Assembly (NCBI GenBank): GCA_943788425.1
Contig: CALSQF010000004.1
Location: forward strand, 310,001-374,000
Direction: 5' to 3'
DNA length: 64,000 bases
Source of the DNA: an uncultured Planktomarina sp.
GTDB taxonomy: Bacteria > Pseudomonadota > Alphaproteobacteria > Rhodobacterales > Rhodobacteraceae
Below, piece by piece: positions 7,633 through 17,478 of the stretch. Made by a program: the position numbers and the translations under genes. The first letter of the stretch is position 1; every line of letters starts with the position of its first letter. Under the pieces are notes generated by a model. The model was not told the origin of the DNA. It saw only the letters and a list, made by a program, of their open reading frames with translations, and did no database searches.

Positions 7633-9458
7633 TCTTCCATCGCTTCCAGCTCATCAATCATTGCAGAGATCATGCTGAGCCCCTTGTCCCAAAATTTGGG
7701 GTCACTCGCATCTAGACCGAAGGGCGCCAGCAGCTCTGTGTGGTGCTTCGAGCCACCGGCACGCAGCATGTCAAAATATTTGGCCTGAAACTGCGGATCA
7801 CCCTCTTCATAGACAGCATAGAGCGCATTTACCAAACCGTCGCCGAAAGCATAGGCGTAAACATAGAATGGGGAATGCACGAAATGGGGGATATAGGACC
7901 AAAAAGTCTCATAGCCATCCATGAATTCAAAAGCCGGCCCGAGGCTTTCACCTTGCACGCTCATCCAAATCGCATTGATCTGATCTGGTGTGAGCTCCCC
8001 CTCGGCACGGGCCGCATGCAGCTTGCACTCAAAATCATAAAAGGCAATTTGGCGCACCACGGTGTTGATCATGTCCTCCACTTTGCCGGCCAAGAGTACT
8101 TTGCGCTCTTGCGGTGTTTTAGCGGCTGCCAGAAGTTTGCGGAATGTCAGCATTTCGCCAAAAACGGAAGCGGTCTCTGCCAAGGTGAGCGGTGTTGAGG
8201 ACAGCAGCTCGCCTTGCTGGGCGGCCAGAACCTGATGCACCCCGTGCCCCAATTCATGGGCCAGTGTCATTACATCGCGCGGTTTGCCCATGTAGTTGAG
8301 CATCACATAGGGATGCACGGTGGTGACGGTCGGATGCGCAAAGGCGCCGGGTGCTTTACCCGGCTTAACCGCGGCATCAATCCAGCCTTGGGTGAAAAAC
8401 GGTTTGGCGATCTCGGCCATCTCTGGGGAGAACTCAGCGTAGGCTGACAGCACCATCTCTTGCGCTGTGCCCCAATCGACCAGCTTGTCGTCTTCAATTG
8501 GCAAAGGAGCGTTCCGATCCCAGACCTGCATGGTCTCAAGACCCAGCCATTTGGCTTTGAGCGCATAGTAGCGATGCGATAATTTGGGGTAGGCGGCCAC
8601 GACCGCATTGCGCAGCGCCTCGACAACCTCGGCTTCCACATGGTTGGACAAATGCCGCCCGGTTTGTGGCGTTGGCATTTTCCGCCAGCGGTCTTCAATC
8701 TCTTTTTCTTTGGACAGCGTATTATGCACCCGGGCAAAAAGGCCTGTATTGGCGCGCAACACTCGCGCAATCTCACGGGCCGCAGCCTCGCGCGTGCCGC
8801 GGTCTTGTCCGGATAATTTGTTGGCGGCCGCCTCCAGCGGCAGATCTTCCCCATCAATGGTAAAGACTAGGCTGGCGACAGTTTCGTCAAACAAGCGGTT
8901 CCAGGCAGCTGCCCCGACCACCGATTGATCATGTAGGAATTTTTCCATTTCGTCAGACAGCTGATAAGGCTTCATGGCGCGCATGCGGTCAAACACCGGC
9001 TTATAGCGGGCCAGAGCAATATTTTGCGACAGTAATTTTGAAAGAATTTCTTCATCCAATCTATTGAATTCTAATCCGTAAAATACCAATTTTGTCGTAT
9101 GCTCCGTCAGCTTATCTTGCATATCTGACATGAATTTTGCCCGCTCGGGGTCCGTTGTCAGTTGGTAATAACGCAAACCAGCAAATGACATGATCCGACC
9201 GGCAATAATGTCGATTGCCTCATACCGTTCAACGGCTTTGAGCATTTCATCCGCATTAAGTTGCGCGAGCTTTCCGTCATAATTCTCTGAAAAGTCTTCG
9301 CAAGCTTGCTCAAGCTGTTTGAGATCGGCATGCAGTTCGGGCGCATCCTCGGAGTCGTAAAGATCGCTGAGATCCCAAGCTGGCAAATCTCCGAAGGCTC
9401 CGCCACCTTGCGGATTGGCCTCAAATACGCGTGTGTCTTTTCGCATGAATTGGTCCAT
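7629..9458 (-). CDS. pepF: M3 family oligoendopeptidase F
   Basis: Cytoplasmic zinc metallopeptidase that cleaves oligopeptides. The zinc site HELGH is at residues 401-405 with the third ligand Glu428 in TLAETAS. The N-terminal helical PepF/M3 region covers about residues 100-200. At 609 residues the length is typical. Start choice is uncertain: ATG at 9458 or ATG at 9446, neither with a strong ribosome binding site. The 3' end overlaps the convergent DUF4389 gene by 4 bases. Confidence 0.9.
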   Translation of the reverse strand: MDQFMRKDTRVFEANPQGGGAFGDLPAWDLSDLYDSEDAPELHADLKQLEQACEDFSENYDGKLAQLNADEMLKAVERYEAIDIIAGRIMSFAGLRYYQLTTDPERAKFMSDMQDKLTEHTTKLVFYGLEFNRLDEEILSKLLSQNIALARYKPVFDRMRAMKPYQLSDEMEKFLHDQSVVGAAAWNRLFDETVASLVFTIDGEDLPLEAAANKLSGQDRGTREAAAREIARVLRANTGLFARVHNTLSKEKEIEDRWRKMPTPQTGRHLSNHVEAEVVEALRNAVVAAYPKLSHRYYALKAKWLGLETMQVWDRNAPLPIEDDKLVDWGTAQEMVLSAYAEFSPEMAEIAKPFFTQGWIDAAVKPGKAPGAFAHPTVTTVHPYVMLNYMGKPRDVMTLAHELGHGVHQVLAAQQGELLSSTPLTLAETASVFGEMLTFRKLLAAAKTPQERKVLLAGKVEDMINTVVRQIAFYDFECKLHAARAEGELTPDQINAIWMSVQGESLGPAFEFMDGYETFWSYIPHFVHSPFYVYAYAFGDGLVNALYAVYEEGDPQFQAKYFDMLRAGGSKHHTELLAPFGLDASDPKFWDKGLSMISAMIDELEAMED

Positions 9459-9646
9459 CAGGGCTGTATTATTCGGTCCGCTGGCTCAAAAAACGCCCAG
9501 TTTTGAGCTGCAAAATTATAGGGTGTCTTGCGCCCTATCTAATGTTTTTTGCATGGAGAGGAAAGCCACTTTAGCCCTTCGCAATTCAAATTGAATTTTC
9601 CAACGCTTCGTGCTCTCCTTTGCCTGCTGCTAGAATTGGAGAACTT

Positions 9647-10411
9647 ATGCGCATCGAGAATTTTAAATCCCGCATGGCAAATCGAGATATGATGGCCGGG
9701 ACGTTTTTGAAAACGCCAGCCTATGAATTGGTGGAGGTTTTGGCCACTTCGGAGCTGGATTTCATTTGCATCGATATGGAGCATAGTCCCTTTGACCGCG
9801 CCCGCACGGATGCCTGTTTGGCGGTGGCGCGGGCCTTAGATTTTCCGGTGCTGGTGCGGGTGACGCATTTTGCACCCCAAACCGTGTTGCAGGTGTTGGA
9901 CATGGGCGCGGTGGGCGTGGTGGCACCGCATATTATTACAGCGGAGCAGGCCAAGGACTTGGTGCGTGCCGCGCATTTTGGTCCCGGGGGCCGCGGTTTT
10001 GCCGGCGCCACGCGTTGGGCCGGCTATGGCACACAAAATATGGCAGAAGTGTTGGCGCAATCGGCGCGTCAAACCGTTGTGATTGCTCAGATTGAAGAGC
10101 CTGAAGCGCTGGAGAACGTCGAGGAAATTGCCGCAACTCCGGGTGTGGATGGTTTATTCTTAGGGCCGTCAGATATGAGTGTTTCAATGGGATTTAGTGA
10201 TACCAATTCTGAGCAATTGCGCGCCGCCTTAGCGCGATGTGGCGCGGCGGCCGAGGCGTCGGGCAAAGCCTATATGACCTTTGTGCCCAATGCCTCGAAG
10301 GCTGCAGATTGGGCGCAGTTTGGGGCGCATATGTTCTTTGTTGGATCCGAGCATGGCTGGATGAAGTCTGGGGCAAATGCGGATGCTTCTGGCATTCATG
10401 CGCTCGGGTGA
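9647..10411 (+). CDS. HpcH/HpaI aldolase family protein
   Basis: Class II pyruvate aldolase of the 4-hydroxy-2-oxoheptanedioate aldolase type, 254 residues. Visible family features are CIDMEHSPFD near residue 40 (base and substrate contacts), VLVRV, the glycine-rich GPGGRGFAG and IAQIEEPEA (metal-binding Glu), and DGLFLGPSDMSVSMG (metal-binding Asp). It cleaves or forms a hydroxy-oxo acid with release of pyruvate; the natural substrate is unknown. The ATG at 9647 has GGAG at 9638-9641. The 3' end overlaps the convergent hydrolase gene by 16 bases. Confidence 0.85.
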   Translation: MRIENFKSRMANRDMMAGTFLKTPAYELVEVLATSELDFICIDMEHSPFDRARTDACLAVARALDFPVLVRVTHFAPQTVLQVLDMGAVGVVAPHIITAEQAKDLVRAAHFGPGGRGFAGATRWAGYGTQNMAEVLAQSARQTVVIAQIEEPEALENVEEIAATPGVDGLFLGPSDMSVSMGFSDTNSEQLRAALARCGAAAEASGKAYMTFVPNASKAADWAQFGAHMFFVGSEHGWMKSGANADASGIHALG

Positions 10412-11343
10412 TGTCGTTCAAAATGGGCGATGGTTTCGCGGTAAAAATTCTCACGGATTTCCGGGCGTTCCATCATGAATTCATGTTTGGCTTGGGGCAC
10501 GACCTTTAACTGAGCTCCAGGCCAATGGGCCATACGCTGCTCAATGCGGCGCGGGTCCACAATGGTTTCCAGGCCACCGACAAAGCATAGGGCTGGGTGG
10601 TTTGGTGCACGGTGACGGTGCAGCGACAAGGTCTCGCGCAGGGCTTCATTGAGCCAGCGCAGGCTCGGCCCGCCAAGCGCACAGTCTGGAAGTTCTTGCA
10701 GTTGGCATCTCATCATTTCATACATTTGCGGATCACAGCTTAACTGATTTTCCTCAAAGGACACTTTCTGTAAGTGGGATCCCACAGAGGTTCCGGGCGC
10801 GCGCAACTGAGCCAATTTGAACGGATGCAGGAGGCTGGATAAGCCCCAAGCGAGGACGCGTTTCGCAGGTGGGTGGAACAAAATTCCCCACATGGGTGCG
10901 GAAAAACTGACCGCCTGTACCGGCAACCCTTGCATGAGGGACTGCAATCCAATGCAGCCGCCCATCGAGTGTGCCATCAGAAAATATGGCTTGGGCAGGT
11001 CCAATGTCTCGGCTGCGGTCACAAGAGTTTGCACGTCCTGCTGGTAGTCAGAGAACCTGTGCACATGCCCAATCAGGCGATTTGACAATAGCCGATCTGA
11101 TAGGCCCTGTCCCCGCCAATCGATTGCCAAAGAGGTGTAACCGGCATGCGCAAGGGCGGCTGCGGCTCCGCCGTATTTCTCGATATATTCGGTACGCCCG
11201 GGAAATATCAAAACCGTCCCTTTGGCCCCGTTGCGCCATGCAGCGAGGCGCAGGCGCACCCCGTCTCGCGTTTGCATCCAATGGCCCGAGGCTCCTGCAG
11301 GACCGCACGCCAGATCGTTGTGCAGTGGCGCAGGGCTTAGCAT
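10396..11343 (-). CDS. Alpha/beta hydrolase, lysophospholipase-like
   Basis: Serine hydrolase of 315 residues of the monoacylglycerol lipase/lysophospholipase L2 type. The oxyanion region is LIFPGRTEYIEKYG (about residues 44-58). The nucleophile elbow AHSMGG places the catalytic serine at residue 126, and the C-terminal QAKHEFMMER provides the catalytic His. No signal peptide is seen. The ATG overlaps the stop of the upstream SCP2 gene in TGATG, so the two are co-translated and may act on the same lipid or acyl-CoA. Confidence 0.85.
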   Translation of the reverse strand: MLSPAPLHNDLACGPAGASGHWMQTRDGVRLRLAAWRNGAKGTVLIFPGRTEYIEKYGGAAAALAHAGYTSLAIDWRGQGLSDRLLSNRLIGHVHRFSDYQQDVQTLVTAAETLDLPKPYFLMAHSMGGCIGLQSLMQGLPVQAVSFSAPMWGILFHPPAKRVLAWGLSSLLHPFKLAQLRAPGTSVGSHLQKVSFEENQLSCDPQMYEMMRCQLQELPDCALGGPSLRWLNEALRETLSLHRHRAPNHPALCFVGGLETIVDPRRIEQRMAHWPGAQLKVVPQAKHEFMMERPEIRENFYRETIAHFERHHPSA

Positions 11344-11633
11344 CAGCTCAAAACACCTGCCAGTCGCATGGCCAGACCCATGTCGCCCTCCAAAGAGAGT
11401 TTGCCGCTCATGAAAGCGGAGGTTGGATTTTGTCTGCCGGCAAGAATATCCTCAAAGACCTCCGCCGTGGCCGAAAGGGTCACATCCGCCGGTTGATCGG
11501 AAATGCGCACCCCCTCGCTATCCACGATTAAAGAGCCCTCATCGGTGATTGAAAACTTTGCAGAGCCCTCAAAAACGCCGCCACCCAGCTTCTGTGTTAA
11601 AACATCACGGGCTTGGTTCAAAATTTCGCTCAT
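11343..11633 (-). CDS. SCP2 sterol-binding domain protein
   Basis: A 96-residue stand-alone SCP2 domain, a small lipid-binding fold. The pattern FEGSAKFSITDEGSLIVDS...ADVTLSATAEVFEDILAGR...AFMSGKLSLEGDMGLAMRL fits the family along its whole length. It probably binds a lipid or acyl group. Its stop is coupled to the start of the downstream hydrolase, which supports a shared role in lipid turnover. Confidence 0.88.
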   Translation of the reverse strand: MSEILNQARDVLTQKLGGGVFEGSAKFSITDEGSLIVDSEGVRISDQPADVTLSATAEVFEDILAGRQNPTSAFMSGKLSLEGDMGLAMRLAGVLS

Positions 11634-11706
11634 TTAACAGGTTCCTTAATCATTTTATTTTACATCGAGGGGCTGAAACCTCGGAAAACTGTGCTACGTC
11701 TCTGTT

Positions 11707-12267
11707 ATGACCGGTGTTGTTTGGAAACTCAAATCAATCATGGCGGCAATCGTCCTTTTTGTTGCGGCAACGGGGATGGCGGCGGGACAATCGGCGCGCT
11801 TGGATCCATTGTTTGAGCGTTTGAAAAACGTCGATGCTGCCGATGCACCGGCTCTTGAGGCGAAAATTAGGCAGGAATGGTCGAAAAGTGGATCTCCCGC
11901 GGCCGATCTACTGCTGTCTCGGGCGAAGATTGCCTTTGATGCAGGCGACCACAAGGCGGCCATGGGGCATTTGACAGCCTTAACGGATCATGCACCAGAA
12001 TTTGCCGAAGGTTGGAGCCTCAGTGCGGTCACCTTGTTTAGTATGGGTAAAGTTGGTCCAGCGATGGCCGCAATTGAGCGCACTTTAGGTCTGGAGCCAC
12101 GTCATTTTGTGGCGCTAGAGGGGCTGGTGCTGATTTTCGATGACGCGGGGCTTTATAAGGAGGCTTTCGAGACCCTGCATCGCATTGAGGCTATACATCC
12201 TCACGCCGAGATTCTATCAAAAGCGCGCGCGCGGCTTGAAGCAAAAACCCTAGGGCAAGCCCTGTAA
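11707..12267 (+). CDS. Exported TPR-repeat protein
   Basis: A 186-residue protein with an N-terminal hydrophobic segment (about residues 12-27, MAAIVLFVAATGMAAG) that fits a signal peptide. Two to three tetratricopeptide-like helix pairs follow (AKIAFDAGDHKAAMGHLTALTDHAP, then LFSMGKVGPAMAAIERTLGLEP). Such repeats act in protein contacts, and no enzymatic motif is present. It ends 19 bases before the helicase gene on the same strand and may share a transcript. Confidence 0.7.
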   Translation: MTGVVWKLKSIMAAIVLFVAATGMAAGQSARLDPLFERLKNVDAADAPALEAKIRQEWSKSGSPAADLLLSRAKIAFDAGDHKAAMGHLTALTDHAPEFAEGWSLSAVTLFSMGKVGPAMAAIERTLGLEPRHFVALEGLVLIFDDAGLYKEAFETLHRIEAIHPHAEILSKARARLEAKTLGQAL

Positions 12268-12286
12268 ACCCTTAAGGGATTGGCCA

Positions 12287-15109
12287 ATGACTCCGAATAA
12301 TCGAATTGTGGCCGTTTTAGGTCCGACCAACACCGGCAAAACCCATTATGCCATTGAGCGGATGCTAGCGCATCGCACGGGCATAATTGGATTGCCGCTG
12401 CGTTTGCTGGCGCGCGAGGTCTACGACAAAATCGTAACGCTGCGGGGGCCATCCGTTGTGGCTTTGGTCACCGGCGAGGAGCGCATAGTGCCGCCGCGTG
12501 CGAAATATTGGGTCTGTACGGTCGAGGCCATGCCAGAGGGCATGGGATGTGATTTTCTCGCGGTTGATGAAATTCAACTCTGCGCTGATCCCGAGCGCGG
12601 CCATGTTTTTACGGATCGATTGTTGCGCGCCCGCGGATTGCATGAAACGCTCTTTATGGGGGCAGAGACCATGCGAAAGGCCATTGCGGCCTTGGTTCCA
12701 TCTGCGGATTTTATGCATCGGGAGAGATTTTCTGAGCTGAGCTACAGCGGGCAAAAGAAGATCAGTCGAATGCCAGAACGCTCAGCCATCGTGTCGTTTA
12801 GCGTTGATAATGTCTATGGCATCGCGGAGCTGTTGCGGCGCCAAAAGGGCGGGGCGGCGGTGGTCATGGGGGCGTTGAGCCCGCGGACGCGCAATGCGCA
12901 GGTTGAGATGTATCAAAACGGTGATGTGGATTACCTCGTGGCCACAGACGCCATTGGCATGGGCCTCAATCTGGATGTGAACCATGTGGCCTTTTCGGCA
13001 ACATCGAAGTTCGATGGCAACCGCATGCGACCGCTTTTACCGACTGAATTGGCGCAAATCGCAGGTCGCGCGGGACGACATATGAACAATGGCAGCTTCG
13101 GCGTCACGGGCGAAGCTGCGCCTTTGCAGGATGAATTGGTTGAGGCCATTACCGAAAATCGCTTTGTGCCGCTGACCAAGCTTTACTGGCGCAATTCCAA
13201 GTTGCAATTTGGCTCCACCAAAGCGCTGATCTCGGCACTTGAGCAACATACGAGCAATGAATGGCTGACGCGGGTCCGCGAGAGTTGTGATTTGGCTGCG
13301 CTCAAGGCTTTGGTACAAGATGCCGAAATTGCGGCGCGTGCCAGTGATGGCGCCTCGGTTGCGTTGCTTTGGGATGTCTGCCGAATCCCTGATTTTCGGA
13401 GTATTTCAAACCGGCAACATGCCGAGCTTCTGGGTGTTATTTACAACTATTTGCACGAAAAGGGGCAAATTCCGCAAGATTGGCTCGCTCGAAGCATAAA
13501 TAGTTTGGATAATACCAAGGGTGACATTGACGCCCTGTCAAAAAGGTTAGCCTATATTCGCACATGGACCTATGTTGCGCAACGCAAAGACTGGGCCCAT
13601 GATTATGAGCATTGGCGCGAAACGACCCGCGCCGTAGAAGATCGACTGTCAGATGCGCTGCATATCGCACTGACCCAAAGATTTGTCGATCGGCGCACGT
13701 CAATTTTGATGCGGCGATTGAAACAGAAGGAGAGCCTTGTGGCCGACGTGAATAAAGATGGTGAAGTAACCGTAGAAGGCCAGTTTGTTGGGCGGCTTGA
13801 GGGATTTCAATTTCGACAAGACGCCAGCGCGTCCCCCGATGAGGCGAAGACGCTTCGCAGCGCCAGCCTGCAAGCCTTGGCTCCCGAGTTTCATCTTCGG
13901 GCGGATCGGATGTACAATGCGCCAGACACGGAAATTGATTTCACCGAACAAGGTGGATTGATGTGGGGCAGCTCGGCGGTGGGCAAGTTGATTGCTGGAT
14001 CAAACGCGCTGAAACCGCATGTGCAGGCTTTCGTTGATGTAGAGGCTGGCCCAGAAGTGGCTGAGAAGGTTGCGCGCCGTCTGCAGCATTTCATTGATCG
14101 CAAAATATCCACTCTGTTTGAGCCATTGATAAACATGCAGCGCGATGAAAGCCTCACGGGCATGGCGCGAGGTTTTGCGTTCCGGATGATCGAAGGCCTG
14201 GGTGTTTTGGATCGGGCCGATGTGGGTGAAGATGTGAAGTCTTTGGATCAGGAGGCCCGCAGCGCATTGCGCAAGCATGGCATCCGATTTGGCCAGTTCA
14301 CCATCTTCATGCCGCTGTTGCTTAAACCCGCGCCAACGCGTCTGCGATTGTTGCTCTGGTCTTTGGCCTCGGGCCTGCAAGAATTTCCCGAGGCGCCCCC
14401 CCCAGGGCTGGTGACTGTTCCGACCGATGAGACAAAGCCTGCGGGATATCACTTGAAATCTGGTTATAGAGCCGCGGGCCAGCGGGCTTTGCGTGTTGAT
14501 ATGGCGGAACGTCTTGCCGATATGCTGCGCACGCAGGACACGCGTGGCGGATTTGAAGCCACGGCAGATATGCTGTCGATCACGGGCATGACTTTGGAGC
14601 AATTTGCCGATTTGATGCAGGGTCTGGGGTATCGCGCGGAAAAGGCTGAGAGGATCAAAGTGAAAGCGCCTGCGGCCACACCGGTGGCGGAGGAGCCTGC
14701 CAGTGATGCGGATGCGTCTGGTGATGGACCTTCACAAGCGGTCGAGACCGCGCCACAGGATGCGCCGACGGCGGAGGTTTCATCAGTAGATCCGGAAGCG
14801 GCCGCCGCGGCTGGGACGGATGCCGCCGAAGCAGATGCCTCGAAGGAGGCGGCGCCCGTAGAAATGGAAGTCTATTATAAATTCGCTTGGGGTGCGAAAC
14901 GCGTGGACCGCTCGGCGGATGGTCCGCGCAAAGGTCAGAAACCACGCGGCAAGCCCAAGCAGGACCGAGGAGCGAAGGGCAAAGGCGGAAAGTCAGGCGG
15001 CAATTCAGGCAAGGCGGAACGGTTCGAAGCCCGGCCACCCAAACGCGACAAGCCGATTGATCCCGACAACCCCTTTGCCGCAGCCTTGATGGGCTTTAGC
15101 AAAAAGTGA
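12287..15109 (+). CDS. Suv3-like DExH helicase with disordered basic tail
   Basis: Superfamily 2 helicase of 940 residues resembling mitochondrial SUV3 RNA helicases. Walker A GPTNTGKT is at residues 12-19, Walker B DEIQ at 94-97, and motif VI QIAGRAGRH near residue 255. The C-terminal part (about residues 790-940) is low complexity: first Ala/Glu/Asp-rich, then a segment packed with Gly, Lys and Arg (KGQKPRGKPKQDRGAKGKGG), ending in DNPFAAALMGF. The tail could bind RNA. The role is probably RNA unwinding or decay, by analogy to SUV3 with exoribonuclease. The stop overlaps the GTG start of the S4 protein (GTGA), so the two are coupled. Confidence 0.85.
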   Translation: MTPNNRIVAVLGPTNTGKTHYAIERMLAHRTGIIGLPLRLLAREVYDKIVTLRGPSVVALVTGEERIVPPRAKYWVCTVEAMPEGMGCDFLAVDEIQLCADPERGHVFTDRLLRARGLHETLFMGAETMRKAIAALVPSADFMHRERFSELSYSGQKKISRMPERSAIVSFSVDNVYGIAELLRRQKGGAAVVMGALSPRTRNAQVEMYQNGDVDYLVATDAIGMGLNLDVNHVAFSATSKFDGNRMRPLLPTELAQIAGRAGRHMNNGSFGVTGEAAPLQDELVEAITENRFVPLTKLYWRNSKLQFGSTKALISALEQHTSNEWLTRVRESCDLAALKALVQDAEIAARASDGASVALLWDVCRIPDFRSISNRQHAELLGVIYNYLHEKGQIPQDWLARSINSLDNTKGDIDALSKRLAYIRTWTYVAQRKDWAHDYEHWRETTRAVEDRLSDALHIALTQRFVDRRTSILMRRLKQKESLVADVNKDGEVTVEGQFVGRLEGFQFRQDASASPDEAKTLRSASLQALAPEFHLRADRMYNAPDTEIDFTEQGGLMWGSSAVGKLIAGSNALKPHVQAFVDVEAGPEVAEKVARRLQHFIDRKISTLFEPLINMQRDESLTGMARGFAFRMIEGLGVLDRADVGEDVKSLDQEARSALRKHGIRFGQFTIFMPLLLKPAPTRLRLLLWSLASGLQEFPEAPPPGLVTVPTDETKPAGYHLKSGYRAAGQRALRVDMAERLADMLRTQDTRGGFEATADMLSITGMTLEQFADLMQGLGYRAEKAERIKVKAPAATPVAEEPASDADASGDGPSQAVETAPQDAPTAEVSSVDPEAAAAAGTDAAEADASKEAAPVEMEVYYKFAWGAKRVDRSADGPRKGQKPRGKPKQDRGAKGKGGKSGGNSGKAERFEARPPKRDKPIDPDNPFAAALMGFSKK

Positions 15110-15483
15110 GTGAGGCGAAACCGGGTCTCCGAATTGACAAATGGCTCTGGCAGGCCCGGTTTTTTAAGACGCGGAGCCTGGCGGCAAAGCTGGTGCAATC
15201 GGGGAAATTGCGGCTCAACGGTGATCTTATCTCCAAGCCGTCGCGTATGGTCAGCGAGGGCGATGTGCTGACTTTCCCAAAGGCTTTGGACACCAGGGTG
15301 GTTGAGGTGCGCGCGCTTGGTACGCGCCGCGGTCCCGCCCCCGAGGCCCAGGGCCTCTATCGTGATTTGGCGCCCCCGGAACCCAAGCCGGCAATCACCG
15401 CCAGCCCAAAGGCCGATCACCGCCCGACGGCCCGCGAGCGCCGGGCCATTCAAAAATTTAAGCAAGGGCTTGAAGAGAACTAA
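15106..15483 (+). CDS. S4 RNA-binding domain protein, Hsp15-like
   Basis: A 125-residue protein starting with GTG. The S4 domain covers about residues 8-65 ([23 protein letters not shown], then [21 protein letters not shown]), as in Hsp15 (HslR), which binds stalled 50S subunits carrying nascent chains. The C-terminal tail is proline- and arginine-rich. It overlaps the helicase stop by 4 bases, which suggests a joint RNA-related role. Confidence 0.87.
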   Translation: MSEAKPGLRIDKWLWQARFFKTRSLAAKLVQSGKLRLNGDLISKPSRMVSEGDVLTFPKALDTRVVEVRALGTRRGPAPEAQGLYRDLAPPEPKPAITASPKADHRPTARERRAIQKFKQGLEEN

Positions 15484-15551
15484 GTCAGGCACAACTTGCC
15501 AAAGAGCGGCTTGCGGTTTATGGGCGTGTCGAAGTCAAAGGAAACACGATT

Positions 15552-15890
15552 ATGACATATGTTGTCACAGACAATTGTATCGCTTGTAAATACACAGACT
15601 GTGTTGAGGTCTGCCCCGTAGATTGTTTCTACGAGGGTGAAAACATGTTGGTTATACATCCTGATGAATGTATCGATTGCGGCGTTTGTGAACCTGAGTG
15701 CCCCGCCGATGCTATTCGTCCAGACACCGAGCCGGATATGGAAAAATGGGTGGATTTCAACCGGAAGTATTCCGAGGCCTGGCCTGTGATTGTAACAAAA
15801 AAAGACGAGCTTCCCGATGCGGAAGCCCGCGACGGCGAAGAGGGTAAGTTGGAGAAATATTTCTCTGAAACGGCCGGCACTGGCGGCTAA
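15552..15890 (+). CDS. fdxA: 7Fe ferredoxin FdxA
   Basis: Electron carrier of 112 residues with one [3Fe-4S] and one [4Fe-4S] cluster. The cysteines are at residues 9, 12, 17, 21, 25, 40, 43, 46 and 50. The spacing fits a 3Fe cluster held by 9, 17 and 50 and a 4Fe cluster held by 21, 40, 43 and 46. The acidic C-terminal extension is typical of the Azotobacter FdI type. It follows the S4 gene by 68 bases. Confidence 0.95.
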   Translation: MTYVVTDNCIACKYTDCVEVCPVDCFYEGENMLVIHPDECIDCGVCEPECPADAIRPDTEPDMEKWVDFNRKYSEAWPVIVTKKDELPDAEARDGEEGKLEKYFSETAGTGG

Positions 15891-16041
15891 ATAGCTGCGC
15901 TTTATCAATCGCTAAAAATATGATATGCTTAACGAGATGAACAGCTGTTTTAACACAGCGCCAAGCGCATCCTCTTTAATCTGACCTTAAGGCTGGTTCC
16001 TTACAGCAGGTTCACCGGTGCGTCGGCGTGAAAGGACGAAG

Positions 16042-16560
16042 ATGAGTAAAAAGAAACTTGATTTCCGTATTGATGAGTATGTGGTCTATCCTGCCCATGG
16101 GGTTGGCAAGGTCACTGCGGTTGATGAGCAAGAGGTTGCGGGCATCACCCTTGAGTTATTCGTTGTGGCTTTTGACAAAGACAAGATGACCCTGCGCGTG
16201 CCAACCCATAAGGCGATTGAAGTGGGCATGCGCCCATTGGCCTCGCCAGATGTGGTGGCTCATGCCATGGCGATCCTACGCGGGAAAGCCAAGGTGAAAC
16301 GGGCTATGTGGTCGCGCCGCGCGCAGGAATATGAGCAAAAGATCAACTCTGGCGATTTGATTGCCATCGCCGAGGTGGTGCGTGATTTGCACCGCACCGA
16401 TGATCAACGCGAGCAAAGCTACTCAGAACGCCAGCTTTATGAGGCTGCACTTGAGCGTCTAACACGCGAAATTGCCGTGGTGAATGGGGCAGAAGAGTCA
16501 ACCGCCGGGACAGAAATTACCGATGTTTTGATGTCGCGTGTGGTTCCAGCAGCCAGCTAG
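16042..16560 (+). CDS. CarD family transcriptional regulator
   Basis: A 172-residue CarD/TRCF-interacting domain protein that binds the RNA polymerase beta subunit and stabilises open promoter complexes. The RNA polymerase-interaction domain is at residues 1-65 (DEYVVYPAHGVGKVTAVDEQEVAG...LFVVAFDKDKMTLRVP). The helical DNA-binding part follows (MWSRRAQEYEQKINSGDLIAIAEVVRDL). The ATG at 16042 has AAGGA at 16032-16036; an earlier frame start at 16018 has none. Placement after fdxA is common in roseobacters. Confidence 0.92.
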   Translation: MSKKKLDFRIDEYVVYPAHGVGKVTAVDEQEVAGITLELFVVAFDKDKMTLRVPTHKAIEVGMRPLASPDVVAHAMAILRGKAKVKRAMWSRRAQEYEQKINSGDLIAIAEVVRDLHRTDDQREQSYSERQLYEAALERLTREIAVVNGAEESTAGTEITDVLMSRVVPAAS

Positions 16561-16642
16561 AGCTCTGCGTCACACCATGCTGGCGCTATGGATCAACGAG
16601 AGGATTGGCGCGCGGCGGGTCATCTCAGACGGGGGCCGGACC

Positions 16643-17395
16643 CTATAGCAGCGCTATGAGACCGATTAATGCGCAGGTTTCGGCACATTGCTGACTGGCC
16701 CCTAAAATATCACCGGTCTGCCCACCAATCTTGCGCTTCGCGATCGTGGCAACGGCCAAAGCACCAAGAGGTGCGCCGATCAAGGCCGGCCAGGCCCCGC
16801 TCAATGCGGCAATTGCCCCGCCCAGCACCACGGCCATAATGGCAGTTTGCGTGGGGGGTCGACCAACGCTGGCTGACAGTCCCTTACCGCGGGCGTTGGG
16901 CAGTGCTGTCATCAGTGGTACTATCATGGCCCGCGAAAGGGCCATGACGCCGAGGATGGGCCAAAGGCTCTGGGTGGCCAGCTGGCCGTAAAGCGCGGCT
17001 TGCAGCCCCAAGATGCAAATCAGACCAACAACGCCATATACGCCGATGTGACTATCCTTCATTATATCAAGGCGCTGCTTCGGGCTCCAGCCCCCCCAAA
17101 GCCCGTCGAGACTATCGGCCAGCCCGTCATGATGAATTGCACCTGTGATCCATGCTGTCGTGCCAACTACAAGCAGGCCGATGGCAAGGTTTGGCAGGCC
17201 CAACACAAGCCCCATCCAGGCGACCAAAGCGGCCAGAGCGCCAATAACGGCCCCCGCCAGACCAAAGGCCCAGCTTGGGTGCGCGCCACGGGCTAGCGCC
17301 TGCTGCGTGTCAACCTTCAGGGGTAAGCGGCTGAGCAGGCCGATCGCGGTGGGGATATCGCCCCACTTAGGAAACCATGTGTCGGAATTAAACAT
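16643..17395 (-). CDS. cobS: Adenosylcobinamide-GDP ribazoletransferase CobS
   Basis: Integral membrane enzyme that joins adenosylcobinamide-GDP and alpha-ribazole (or its phosphate) to make cobalamin, the last step of the nucleotide loop pathway. It has 250 residues and several transmembrane helices. The family motif [18 protein letters not shown] is near residue 90, and a second motif [12 protein letters not shown] follows. The ATG at 17395 has AAAGGA upstream. It is divergent from cobT, 83 bases away, so the two can share a control region. Confidence 0.93.
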   Translation of the reverse strand: MFNSDTWFPKWGDIPTAIGLLSRLPLKVDTQQALARGAHPSWAFGLAGAVIGALAALVAWMGLVLGLPNLAIGLLVVGTTAWITGAIHHDGLADSLDGLWGGWSPKQRLDIMKDSHIGVYGVVGLICILGLQAALYGQLATQSLWPILGVMALSRAMIVPLMTALPNARGKGLSASVGRPPTQTAIMAVVLGGAIAALSGAWPALIGAPLGALAVATIAKRKIGGQTGDILGASQQCAETCALIGLIALL

Positions 17396-17478
17396 CAAGC
17401 GGGTCCTTTCGTCGTATCCGCCTATTCTGCGCTTCGGTAGACACAGGATCAACTGCAATCAACGGATTTACATTCATC

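Noticed and set aside
12365-14679. Several long minus-strand frames inside the helicase gene
   Set aside because: They are shadows of a GC-skewed coding sequence, with no ribosome binding sites or motifs.
17396-17478. Cobalamin riboswitch between cobS and cobT
   Set aside because: The gap of 83 bases is too short for the full element and no B12-box-like sequence is seen.
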